Below, piece after piece: positions 8,881 to 16,443 of a stretch of DNA of 64,000 nucleotides; positions within the stretch are counted from its first letter, which is position 1; every line of letters begins with the position of its first letter. Source of the DNA: Ornithinibacter aureus (GTDB lineage Bacteria; Actinomycetota; Actinomycetes; Actinomycetales; Dermatophilaceae); NCBI RefSeq assembly GCF_009858245.1, contig NZ_VMSB01000001.1, positions 1,736,001-1,800,000 of the forward strand, given 5' to 3'. The notes below the pieces were generated by a model, which searched no databases, was not told the origin of the DNA, and saw nothing but the letters and a program-made list of their open reading frames with translations. Position numbers and translations under genes: made by a program.

Positions 8881-9324
8881 TCACTCATCGCATTTGAAGC
8901 AAACTCCGCTCGCGGACAAGACGTACATGCGGCACTTCGGACAGATCTCGGCCGCCTCGTCCTCGATTGGGCTACGGCGGGGTCCGGACTCGCGGCGAGT
9001 TGACAACGCGAGGATCCACCCGTCCCCGTCACGCTCGACACCTTGAGGCAGTTCCGGCGCATAGTCCGCGTGCCACCACAGGTATCCCGCAGCGATGTAG
9101 AGCAGTGCGTGCCCCTGAGTGTCAGTGGCCCGGATGTAGGCGTTGCTTTCAGTCCGCCACAGATACGCCGTCCTGGGAGCCACACGGTCCAGTTCGCGTG
9201 CCACGACCTGCCGGTCGTAGTCCGTCCAATCGCTGTTGTAGGCGATGGCCTGTGGGCGCGTGGCTGCCGATCCGCCCCGAAGCTCGCGGAGGTACGAGCC
9301 GGGCGTAAAGCTGACGTCAGGCAC
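8881..9324 (-). CDS. Hypothetical protein with a C-terminal zinc ribbon
   Basis: A 147-residue protein whose last about 25 residues contain CPKC and CFKC separated by 11 residues, a classical four-cysteine zinc ribbon. The N-terminal part is aromatic-rich (YLWWHADYAPELP) and not recognised. Its start lies inside the end of the upstream gene (8-base overlap), so the two form an operon. Zinc ribbons of this type often bind nucleic acid or partner proteins; the role here is unknown. Confidence 0.55.
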   Translation of the reverse strand: MPDVSFTPGSYLRELRGGSAATRPQAIAYNSDWTDYDRQVVARELDRVAPRTAYLWRTESNAYIRATDTQGHALLYIAAGYLWWHADYAPELPQGVERDGDGWILALSTRRESGPRRSPIEDEAAEICPKCRMYVLSASGVCFKCDE

Positions 9325-9865
9325 CGCGAACCTGCCTCCAGCGCTGGGCCTGTTCCTGGGTCAGAGCCCAATAGATCTGGTTGTCCCTGCCGACCTTGCG
9401 ACCCTCGATGGCCGCCAACGGCCAGTTCCGCACGTTTGGGTAGTGCTTGGCGAGGTGTGCAGGCAGTTTGCGTGGGGCATCACGCCACTGGTTAAGGGTC
9501 ATGCCGGACTCGTTGCAGACCTGCTCCGTTGAGATAAACGGAAAAGGGTCGTCGATGTGTTTAAGGCAAGCGTCCATGGCGAGCGCCCATCGCCTCGCGG
9601 TCTCGAAACGGGTTTCGGGATCAGCAAGACGCTCGAGGTCCTCTAGTTCCCACGCGATCTGACTCTCCAGCGCGGCGGCGGCAGTACGCGCATATTGGTC
9701 GCCGTCGGGGGTGTTCAAGGTTTGGCTCGTTGGTCCCACAACGGCTATCGCCGGCAACTCTGATGCCCCGGAAGCGCCCCGAGCCCTCGCGCGCTCAGCC
9801 ACCATGGCCGTGATCTCGTGGTAGTCCTCGATGTCGACCAGCACTGGTATCCAAGACCGGGCCAT
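9317..9865 (-). CDS. Hypothetical protein with possible HTH, first gene of a two-gene unit
   Basis: A 182-residue soluble protein. The segment from about residue 120 (FISTEQVCNESGMTLNQWR) reads like a helix-turn-helix, followed by a basic C-terminus with WALTQEQAQRWRQ. The ATG at 9865 has GAGGAG seven bases upstream; the open frame extends to 9973 without a better site. A large inverted repeat sits directly upstream, so the protein may autoregulate. No named family is recognised. Confidence 0.55.
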   Translation of the reverse strand: MARSWIPVLVDIEDYHEITAMVAERARARGASGASELPAIAVVGPTSQTLNTPDGDQYARTAAAALESQIAWELEDLERLADPETRFETARRWALAMDACLKHIDDPFPFISTEQVCNESGMTLNQWRDAPRKLPAHLAKHYPNVRNWPLAAIEGRKVGRDNQIYWALTQEQAQRWRQVRGA

Positions 9866-9880
9866 GCCAACTCCTCTGAT

Positions 9881-9918
9881 GTAACCCATTGATGTTGTCC
9901 GCAACAATAATGGGTTAC
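9881..9918. promoter_or_regulatory. Near-perfect 38-base inverted repeat, probable operator
   Basis: GTAACCCATT is matched by AATGGGTTAC, with inner GTTG and CAAC arms around a TCCG centre. It lies 16 bases upstream of the 9865 start. Its position in the promoter region and its symmetry suggest an operator for a dimeric repressor, possibly the product of the adjacent gene. Confidence 0.65.
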
Positions 9919-9990
9919 AAGGCGGCCCGCAAGCCTGAGCCCGTGTGCGGCTAGCAGGTGCGAGGCCAGACATCCGGCCAATCCCTGGAG

Positions 9991-10027
9991 GTGCGTCACT
10001 GCGCCGCTGCGGCCAGAGGCCCCACGA
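9991..10027 (+). repeat. Cassette-boundary repeat, site a
   Basis: Left arm GTGCGTC-ACTGC-GCCGC at 9991-10007, followed after one base by GCGGC, giving a compact hairpin. It lies between the divergent minus-strand pair and the plus-strand glycosylase gene. Confidence 0.6.
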
Positions 10028-10148
10028 GCGTCACAGCATGCGTTTGACCCTTGGGCTCGGGCAGCTTGTCCTGCGGCGGTGTCGGATGTGCTGAGTAGTC
10101 TGGGAGGGCAGTGAACGAAGCTGCCCGTGAGGGAGATTGGGCGATTGG

Positions 10149-11663
10149 ATGGGTGAGATCGGCCAGCGGGACCCCTGGGAGTCCGCGGTTTCAGCGCAAC
10201 AGGAGGGGCTCGCCGGCCTGCCGCCGCGCCGGATGCTAGCTCGCGTCGAAGCCATGGCGAAAGCGGATGCCTACTTTCGCGATCAGGCAATGCCCGACGT
10301 GGCAATCTCGGCGACACCTAACCCGCTCCAGGGACTCTGGATCGTTGGGCATCACGACCCTGACCGTCCCGATGAGGTACTCGTAGGCAACGGGCCTCTT
10401 GTGGTCCCCACGGAGGGCGAGGTCTACATGTCCGGGTCCGCCCCGCCCTGGCCCGAGGAGACTGGCCTGGAGGAACCCGAAATCTGGGCTTTCGAGCGCG
10501 GCGAACCACTCCTCCCGGATGACTGGGGTGATCGCCTCGCAGGGGAGTTCGAGAAGGAGTACTGGTCGAAGCTCCTCGAGTTCGTGGGCGATGAGCGGGG
10601 CAAGCACGAGGTCTACCCGCCGCCGTCTCAGACCTTCAGGGCATTCGAGCTGACCTCCTTCGACAACGTCAAGGTCGTGATCCTCGGACAGGACCCCTAC
10701 CCGAACCCGGGCGAGGCGCATGGGCTGGCCTTCTCGGTCCCAGTCGGCGTCGAGAAGCCTCCCTCGCTCAGGAACGTCCATGCGGTGCTGGAATCTGATC
10801 TTGGTGGGCACGCTCCGGCACACGGCAACTTGGAGGCCTGGGCAAACCAAGGGGTCCTCCTGCTGAACACCGCCCTGACCGTGCGGGCCGGCTCGAAGCA
10901 AGACCACCTGGTTCACCGACGCTGGCGGTGGGAGCGACAGGGATGGGCCACCTTCACGGACGCTGTCATTGACGCCATCAACGCCAAGCCAAAGCGGGTG
11001 GTGTTCATCTTGTGGGGTGCCGACGCCAAGCGGAAGGCCAAGCGCATCACGGCACCTCACATCGTCATCACCTCCTCCCACCCCTCCCCGCTCGGGGCCT
11101 ACCGTGGCTTCCTCGAGAGCACCCCCTTCTCCGACGCAAATAGCGCACTGCCCCCGCCGACGAGGATCGATTGGTGGAGCATCGGAGGCGACCCCGCGAC
11201 CCTCAGCGACGAAGGCTCTTCTGATACCAACCGCAGCGACTTCGCGCTGGCTGACCTCCTTTCAGCGACGCTGGCATCTACCGGAGCCAGCCCGGACGCG
11301 CACGAATGGGGCCGAGCGATCCTCGACGCTGTGGTGCACGTGACTCATGAGCCCGGCGGGTTCCGAGTCGAGCGTGGGTTGGTAGAGGCCATGAAGAGCA
11401 CCGCCAGCCTTCTGCAAAGGGGCATCACCCCGTTCCAAGGACTGCTTGAGGCACCGCGCAGCGTTGCCGCCGTCTACCAGAAGCACCGGATCGCTCTGGG
11501 CGACCTGGTGATGGAACGAGACCAGCTTCTGAACGCAGTTCTCGGCGACCTCGGAGCCGCCGTCATGGACCAGCTGCACGGCGTGACTTGGCGTGATCTC
11601 GAGAAGCTTGGAGCGGTTCGGGAACAGGCCGACGGTGTAGGCGGAACTGGCATCGGAGCCTGA
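10149..11663 (+). CDS. Family 1 uracil-DNA glycosylase with N- and C-terminal extensions
   Basis: About 504 residues, more than twice the length of a normal Ung. The central part (about residues 125-345) carries all family 1 hallmarks: the water-activating loop GQDPYP at about 180-185 with its catalytic Asp, LLLNTALTVRAG, and the DNA-intercalating loop HPSPLGAYRG at about 311-320. The enzyme should excise uracil from DNA. The first about 110 residues resemble the Imm35/YrhB type fold (VGNGPLVVPTEGEVYMSG). The last about 150 residues are helical and unrecognised. The start is uncertain: a TTG at 10137 and an ATG at 10149 share the same weak GGGAG. A cassette location suggests acquired rather than housekeeping function. 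Confidence 0.85.
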   Translation: MGEIGQRDPWESAVSAQQEGLAGLPPRRMLARVEAMAKADAYFRDQAMPDVAISATPNPLQGLWIVGHHDPDRPDEVLVGNGPLVVPTEGEVYMSGSAPPWPEETGLEEPEIWAFERGEPLLPDDWGDRLAGEFEKEYWSKLLEFVGDERGKHEVYPPPSQTFRAFELTSFDNVKVVILGQDPYPNPGEAHGLAFSVPVGVEKPPSLRNVHAVLESDLGGHAPAHGNLEAWANQGVLLLNTALTVRAGSKQDHLVHRRWRWERQGWATFTDAVIDAINAKPKRVVFILWGADAKRKAKRITAPHIVITSSHPSPLGAYRGFLESTPFSDANSALPPPTRIDWWSIGGDPATLSDEGSSDTNRSDFALADLLSATLASTGASPDAHEWGRAILDAVVHVTHEPGGFRVERGLVEAMKSTASLLQRGITPFQGLLEAPRSVAAVYQKHRIALGDLVMERDQLLNAVLGDLGAAVMDQLHGVTWRDLEKLGAVREQADGVGGTGIGA

Positions 11664-11689
11664 CGCACGAGTAGGTCGACGTTACAAAC

Positions 11690-11706
11690 GTGCGTCTCTT
11701 CGCCGC
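11690..11706 (+). repeat. Cassette-boundary repeat, site n
   Basis: Left arm GTGCGTC-TCTTC-GCCGC. Just upstream, GACGCACG at 11662-11669 is an exact inverse of CGTGCGTC in the arm, so this copy can form an additional eight-pair stem. It lies between the glycosylase stop and the minus-strand ABM gene. Confidence 0.55.
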
Positions 11707-11780
11707 GAGATGAGCGTGGAGGCGTCGCTGATGTCGACTGCCGAAGGCGAATAGCGGTGACCCGGCCCAGGTCGGCATCG

Positions 11781-12077
11781 TCAGATCTGCTGTTCGCCGA
11801 TCCAGGCGATGGCGGTTTCGATGTCACGGACGACAGGGGGTTGGGTGAACCCGCGGTCACCAAGACCAGCGACCGCGGGGAAGAAGACCTCGCGGTTGAA
11901 ACCCTCGAGGCCCTCGCGGCTGTCCCACAACTGCATCACCTGCCAACCGTCCTCAACGGGTCCGGCGGCAAAGGCACGCCGGCCCTCCGGCGATGAGACG
12001 TCACCAACGGCTCCAACGACAGCCGCCCACTGCTCAGTTGTGCCGCCGGGGAAGAACGCAAGCCGCATGAATGCCAT
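11781..12077 (-). CDS. Small ABM-like (dimeric alpha/beta barrel) protein
   Basis: A 98-residue protein with the pattern of antibiotic-biosynthesis-monooxygenase/dimeric alpha-beta-barrel proteins: beta strand MAFMRLAFFPGG, helix EQWAAVVGAV, then GWQVMQLWDSREGLEGF and a closing helix. Such proteins are small dimers that handle quinones, haem or are simply structural; no catalytic residue can be assigned. The ATG at 12077 is used; a GTG three codons upstream (12086) is possible. Confidence 0.55.
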   Translation of the reverse strand: MAFMRLAFFPGGTTEQWAAVVGAVGDVSSPEGRRAFAAGPVEDGWQVMQLWDSREGLEGFNREVFFPAVAGLGDRGFTQPPVVRDIETAIAWIGEQQI

Positions 12078-12120
12078 GTGCCCCACGCTAGGCGTTGAGC
12101 CGCGTCCAACAACGGCATCA

Positions 12121-12185
12121 GTGCGTCACTACGCCGCCTGATCGCGTCGTATGCGCCCGCCCGGATCGCGGCAAATGAGGAAACG
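12121..12185 (+). repeat. Cassette-boundary repeat, site b (full-length)
   Basis: A 53-base core (12121-12173) is identical to 21185-21237 and nearly identical to 29827-29879. Left arm GTGCGTC-ACTAC-GCCGC, right arm GCGGCA followed by AATGAGGAAACGTCC. The arms are imperfect inverse copies separated by about 30 bases. Confidence 0.75.
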
Positions 12186-12343
12186 TCCAAGCCTCGCCGT
12201 ACGTGCGGCCGCTGATCGAGGTTAGCGGCAAGCAGCATCAGCGTTGAGAGCCGCCAGCCGGGACGACACAAGCGGTCGCATCGGTATGCCTGAGAAGGTT
12301 GTCCGACAGATCTGGGTCGTAATGCCATGCTGGGGGCACGTCG

Positions 12344-13806
12344 GAGCAATGATCAGAACCTGTGGATGGGCCTCGGCGAGGTGTCGTGAAGAGGGCGTAC
12401 CTCCCGAGCAAGATCTGAAGCCCATGCAAGTCTGATCAGGGTCGGCGTTGGCGCGCCGGCTCGGGAAGGTACGCCCATGCTCAAGGTAGTCCACGAGGAG
12501 AACGAGTCGCACGAGAAGGGCACCGGGTGTGGCGGGTCGTTGCTCGACCAGGTCGTGCGTGATGGTGCCCGGCAGCTGCTCGCGGTGGCGTTGCAGGCCG
12601 AGGTTGCCGCGTACATCGAGGCCCACGCGCACGAGCGTGATGAGGCCGGTCGGCGGTTGGTGGTCCGTAACGGGTTCCACGAGCCGCGGGAGGTGACCAC
12701 CGCTGCTGGGGCGGTGCCGGTGCGGGCGCCGCGGGTCAACGACAGGCGGGTCGATGAGGTCAGCGGGCAGCGGGTCCGGTTCTCCTCGGCGATCCTGCCG
12801 GCGTGGGCGCGCAAGTCCCCGCAGGTGGCGGAGGTGTTGCCGCTGTTGTACCTACACGGGCTGTCGAGCTTGGATTTCGCGCCGGCGTTGACGCAGTTCC
12901 TGGGCACCGGCCACGGGCTGTCGCCGACGACGATCACGAGGTTGACCAAGGCCTGGCAGGACGAGGCCAGGGCGTTCAACCAACGCTCCTTGGCTGAGGT
13001 CGACTACGTGTACGTGTGGGTCGACGGGATCCACCTCAAGGTCCGCCTCGAGCAGGACAAGGTGTGTCTGCTGGTGATGATCGGGGTGCGCGCTGACGGC
13101 ACCAAGGAGCTCATCGCCCTGGACGACGGGCACCGCGAGTCCACCGAGTCGTGGGCGGACCTGCTGCGCTCGTGCCAGCGGCGCGGGATGAGGGCACCGG
13201 TGCTCGCGGTCGGCGATGGGGCGTTGGGGTTCTGGGCCGCGGTGCGGCAGGTGTTCCCGGGCACCCGTGAGCAGCGCTGCTGGTTCCACAAGATCGCCAA
13301 CGTCCTCAACTGCCTCCCGAAGTCGGCGCAGCCGGGCGCGAAGGCCGCCCTCGCGGAGATCTGGAACGCCGAAGACCGTGAACATGCCGCCGCGGCGGCG
13401 AGGGCGTTCGCGGCGCAGTACGGGGTCAAGTGGCCCAAGGCGGCCGCGAAGATCATCGATGACCTCGACGTGCTGCTGGCGTTCTTCGACTTCCCCGCCG
13501 AGCACTGGGTCCACCTGCGCACGACGAACCCGATCGAGTCGACGTTCGCGACCGTGCGGCTGCGTCAGCGGGTCACCAAGGGCCCTGGCTCGCGCGCTGC
13601 TGGGGTCGCGATGGCGTTCAAGCTGATCCAGGCCGCGCAGGCCCGGTGGCGGGCGGTCAACGCGCCCCATCTCGTCGCGCTCGTGCGAGCCGGAGCCACC
13701 TTCGAGCGAGGGATCCTCGTCGAACGACCCGAAGACACGAGCCTCGAATCAGGAGGTGATCAGCAAGTCGCGTGACACGCCGATCCACAGGTCTTGACTA
13801 TTGCTC
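12344..13806 (+). mobile_element. IS256-family insertion sequence with 9-base target duplication
   Basis: The element is 1463 bases, ends GAGCAAT...ATTGCTC, and has imperfect terminal inverted repeats of about 29 bases sharing ACCTGTGGAT. GGCACGTCG is duplicated at 12335-12343 and 13807-13815. It contains one transposase gene. The intact repeats and duplication indicate recent insertion. Confidence 0.9.
12477..13775 (+). CDS. IS256-family (Mutator-type) transposase
   Basis: A 432-residue DDE transposase. The catalytic triad is visible: the first Asp in VWVDGIHLKVR (about 181), the second in AVGDGALGFW (about 248), and the Glu in NPIESTFATVRLR (about 354), with the C/H region QRCWFHKIANVLN between. 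It has full length for the family and no frameshift, so it is probably functional and should move the element between its 29-base inverted repeats. Confidence 0.93.
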   Translation: MLKVVHEENESHEKGTGCGGSLLDQVVRDGARQLLAVALQAEVAAYIEAHAHERDEAGRRLVVRNGFHEPREVTTAAGAVPVRAPRVNDRRVDEVSGQRVRFSSAILPAWARKSPQVAEVLPLLYLHGLSSLDFAPALTQFLGTGHGLSPTTITRLTKAWQDEARAFNQRSLAEVDYVYVWVDGIHLKVRLEQDKVCLLVMIGVRADGTKELIALDDGHRESTESWADLLRSCQRRGMRAPVLAVGDGALGFWAAVRQVFPGTREQRCWFHKIANVLNCLPKSAQPGAKAALAEIWNAEDREHAAAAARAFAAQYGVKWPKAAAKIIDDLDVLLAFFDFPAEHWVHLRTTNPIESTFATVRLRQRVTKGPGSRAAGVAMAFKLIQAAQARWRAVNAPHLVALVRAGATFERGILVERPEDTSLESGGDQQVA

Positions 13807-14020
13807 GGCACGTCGACTCCTGGCGCCGAGAACGGAGTGTTCACATGCGTAGGTTCCTGACAGCAGCGCAGTCGAGTGGCCGATGGTTACTCCGCCAGTT
13901 GGGGCGAGTCGTCAATGACAGTCCAGCGTCCACGAGGCCGCCCGGCAGCAACTACATGCCGAACAGCAGCGGCGAGGGTGGCCGAGTCATCTCGAGCGGC
14001 GACTCCGGCGCACAGTAGGC

Positions 14021-14045
14021 GGACCGCGGCAGATCCGGACGTTCA
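14021..14045 (+). repeat. Cassette-boundary repeat, site i1 (right arm)
   Basis: GGACCGCGGCA-GATCC-GGACGTT matches the right-arm consensus GCGGCA-N5-GGAC. The first 18 bases recur exactly at 20579-20596. The likely left arm lies in 13995-14010 but is degenerate. It separates the IS256-split gene from the next plus-strand gene. Confidence 0.5.
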
Positions 14046-14114
14046 TTGCTGTCGAGCATGAGCATGGCTCGGCAACCTTCTCGACCGCCGGGATCGTCCT
14101 GGATACTGCGACAC

Positions 14115-14699
14115 ATGAGGCCCAAGAAGGTACGCAAGCTGCTCGCCGAAGCGCTCAAGGCACATCGGGTTGCTCGGGTGTGGCGAGACCTTGACGACTC
14201 CGGATTCACGGATGGCTTCATCATCGAGCTCACCAGCGACTGGGTAGTCATGCATGTCCTCGACGACGGGGTCTACCTCGACAGCCTGCTCATGATGAGG
14301 GTGAGGGACATCAGCACCGTCATCGATGGACACCATGGCTACATCGATCGGGCACTCCGGGGGCTGGGTCAGTCGGTCGCTGAGTTTGCCTGTCCCGAGG
14401 ACGCGACGGTTCGGGACCTTGTTGTTGCCTCTGCCGATCTTCACCCGCTCTCAGCCTTCGCGCTCGGTGACGAGGGCGAGGAGCAACTCATGGTCGGCCG
14501 CCTGGTCAAGGCCGGCAAGAACCGTGTCTGGCACCACTTCTTGCGACCTGACGGGACGTGGGCAGCCGACGTCGACCGGTGGAGGTACGAACAGATCTCA
14601 AGCATCCAGATCGGCGGTCGCTATCTCGAAGCGCTGGCTCAGTTCGGAGACCCGTATCCGGGCGACGGCCCGGTTGCGGCGCCTGAACTCGGGCGCTGA
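14115..14699 (+). CDS. Hypothetical protein of 194 residues
   Basis: A soluble alpha/beta protein starting MRPKKVRKLLAEALKAHR. It has alternating strand-like segments (GFIIELTSDWVVMHVLDDG) and a long C-terminal part with VWHHFLRPDGTW. No known family is recognised. The chosen ATG follows GGATACTGCGACAC without a clear ribosome site; an earlier in-frame start at 14046 would overlap the boundary repeat. Function unknown. Confidence 0.5.
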   Translation: MRPKKVRKLLAEALKAHRVARVWRDLDDSGFTDGFIIELTSDWVVMHVLDDGVYLDSLLMMRVRDISTVIDGHHGYIDRALRGLGQSVAEFACPEDATVRDLVVASADLHPLSAFALGDEGEEQLMVGRLVKAGKNRVWHHFLRPDGTWAADVDRWRYEQISSIQIGGRYLEALAQFGDPYPGDGPVAAPELGR

Positions 14700-14935
14700 G
14701 GTTACCCACAGAAACGGCTCAATCCCTCCGGCTCCTCGAAGCTGCGTGTCCGGCTGGAGCGGCCGGATCGCAATGCCGACGCCGCGGATCGACGTAGTTC
14801 ACAGGACGATCCATCTGCGGCAAACGCGGACACATCGCGAGCCGGCCTACTCCAAGCCTCTGCGGCATCGGACATGAGGGCCACCGAGGTGTTGTGGAAA
14901 ACTACGTTGAGTCGTCCAGATCAATGGCGAGAAGG
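14700..14935. other. Spacer containing boundary-repeat-like right arms
   Basis: No gene is seen. GCGGCA-AACGC-GGAC at about 14820 and GCGGC-ATCG-GAC at about 14863 resemble the right arm of the cassette-boundary repeats. They fall between the plus-strand gene ending at 14699 and the minus-strand pair ending at 14936. Confidence 0.4.
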
Positions 14936-15406
14936 TCAAACGGCGAAAGCGGCACCGCACAGCAGACAGTGAAGTCTGCCAGTCCGCTCCTCCGGCACTT
15001 TGATTGGCTCCCACGCATGGCATGGGGAAGTGACGATGACCATGTCGTTGGGCTCCGTTATCGGCATCGGGGGTTCCGGAGTGTGCAGCCGCCCGGTCCT
15101 GGTGACTTTGATGTTCGTGCTCTTGACGCCCTTGAACATCTTGTCAACCTCTGCATCCATCGCCTCCATGATCGTCGGCGTGGCTGCCTCCTCCGCGTAT
15201 TCCAACTGCTCCCTCGTCCACCAGGAGTCCAGTCCGGCAGGCTGCCCGCACAAGGGGCAGTAGTAGGTCTCCGGGGCTGGCTGCTGTTCGGCTTCGGCAT
15301 TCGCGGGACCGGAGTGCCACTTGAACTTCTGCTCGCAGTGAGGACACTCGCGGCGAATGAAGCCGTCGGCGTCCAGGGGCAGCTCCACGGGTATCGAGAA
15401 CTCCAT
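14936..15406 (-). CDS. Zinc-ribbon partner of the TIR-like protein
   Basis: A 156-residue protein with CPHC near residue 24 and CPLC near 52, an evident zinc ribbon, and a further C-terminal pair CLLC. The central part is helical (LEYAEEAATPTIMEAMDAEVDKMF). The ATG has GAGGTG six bases upstream, while a GTG at 15424 would overlap the TIR gene by eight bases; either way the two genes are coupled. The conserved layout suggests that it is a partner, sensor or inhibitor of the TIR-like protein, which is inference. Confidence 0.55.
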   Translation of the reverse strand: MEFSIPVELPLDADGFIRRECPHCEQKFKWHSGPANAEAEQQPAPETYYCPLCGQPAGLDSWWTREQLEYAEEAATPTIMEAMDAEVDKMFKGVKSTNIKVTRTGRLHTPEPPMPITEPNDMVIVTSPCHAWEPIKVPEERTGRLHCLLCGAAFAV

Positions 15407-15416
15407 ATCGCTCACC

Positions 15417-16322
15417 TCAATCACCGCTCACGAATTCGGTCTGCTCCAGCGGCGTACCGTCGGCGGTCTTTCCACTGATGACCACGTTGAAGTATGTCTT
15501 CCGGCTCGATCCCATCGACATCGGCATGCGGTAGAGCGCGGTAACCGACTTGCCCGCAGGGAGCTTGGGTATCGGGAAATCGGAAGCTTCCCGAAAGAGG
15601 CCTGACTCCTCGCCCTCGGCCGGATGGACATCTAGGTCGTAGACGTCGCCGGGGCCGTGGTTCGTGATGGTCACAGGAGTGGTCTTGTTGCCGCCGCGGG
15701 AGGTGACCCGAGCGGTCAACTGGGGCTGACCGGAGGCCCTCGTTGAGGGCAGTTTCCTTCCCAGTGGCAGCCCACCACCAGGTGCGACTGGAGGGGTGAG
15801 GTCCCCCCCTGTATGCCAGTCCGTGCCGTCGGTGTTCACTGCGCAACCGGCCACCCGGAGTCGCGTTGCCAGCTCTTGGCGTCGCTGAGTCGAGTTATCG
15901 AGGCGCACGACGTGACGACCGTGAATGTCGCTGAAGCTCTTCACAGTTCCGAGCTCGACGATGATAGTGCGCTGCTCGTCGCGCCCCATGGCCATTCCTG
16001 CCTCGAAGAGGACGTTGGGACGCGGCTGCATCTGTGGATCGCATTCGGGATCCCCGGGAAAGGTGAGCGACTCGTGCAGGTGGGCGATGTCATCCGGCGT
16101 CTGCAAAACGACCACCGCCTGGGCCGCGCCGAATGCTGCATCTAAGACCTCGCCGATGTACGGCGAACCCTTACCAGTCATCGTGATCGCCTGGGACCAC
16201 TCAATGGGGTCCAACCCGATGGAGCGTAAGAAGTCGAACATCGCCTTTCGGGCCAACTCGTTCCGTCCGTGGATCACAAAGACCTTGCGGGGGTCCACGA
16301 CGGCTAGATCATCGTTGGCCAT
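15417..16322 (-). CDS. TIR-like nucleotide-binding domain protein (PCTIR/CAP12-type) with beta-sandwich tail
   Basis: A 301-residue protein. Residues about 8-160 match the predicted nucleotide-binding TIR-like (CAP12/Pycsar-type) family: KVFVIHGRNELARKAMFDFL at the start, then AQAVVVLQTPDD, and PNVLFEAGMAMGR, where the Glu of FEAG is the expected NAD-cleaving residue. Residues about 175-301 look like an Ig-type beta sandwich. Such proteins are effectors or standalone NADases in phage defence. There is a good AAGGGAG before the ATG. The zinc-ribbon gene follows immediately. The NADase activity is inferred from the family. Confidence 0.8.
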   Translation of the reverse strand: MANDDLAVVDPRKVFVIHGRNELARKAMFDFLRSIGLDPIEWSQAITMTGKGSPYIGEVLDAAFGAAQAVVVLQTPDDIAHLHESLTFPGDPECDPQMQPRPNVLFEAGMAMGRDEQRTIIVELGTVKSFSDIHGRHVVRLDNSTQRRQELATRLRVAGCAVNTDGTDWHTGGDLTPPVAPGGGLPLGRKLPSTRASGQPQLTARVTSRGGNKTTPVTITNHGPGDVYDLDVHPAEGEESGLFREASDFPIPKLPAGKSVTALYRMPMSMGSSRKTYFNVVISGKTADGTPLEQTEFVSGD

Positions 16323-16352
16323 GTAGTGCTCCCTTCTCCATCCTCAGGAAGG

Positions 16353-16405
16353 TACCCGTCGCCGCCGACATCCCTGCAACGGCTCGCGGCAAAGTCGGAC
16401 GTCGC
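16353..16405 (+). repeat. Cassette-boundary repeat, site q
   Basis: A degenerate left arm (CCGTC-GCCGCC) is followed about 25 bases later by the right arm GCTCGCGGCA-AAGTC-GGACGTC, which matches the consensus exactly in spacing. It lies between the start of the TIR gene and the first IS1182 copy. Confidence 0.5.
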
Positions 16406-16443
16406 ACCAAAGGGCGAAGGTTGTGAAGTCGACATCCTCCTAG

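Larger units (their letters stand above)
12286..14018 (+). pseudogene. Small cassette gene split by the IS256 element
   Basis: When the IS and one copy of its 9-base target duplication are removed, 12286-12343 joins 13816-14018 in frame to give an 86-residue protein: MPEKVVRQIWVVMPCWGHV, then DSWRRERSVHMRR, ending in a Ser/Gly-rich tail and a TAG two bases before the next boundary repeat. The open frame also extends upstream to 12244 with a TTG. The product is not recognised. The exact frame restoration shows that the insertion hit a real or recently intact reading frame. Confidence 0.55.
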
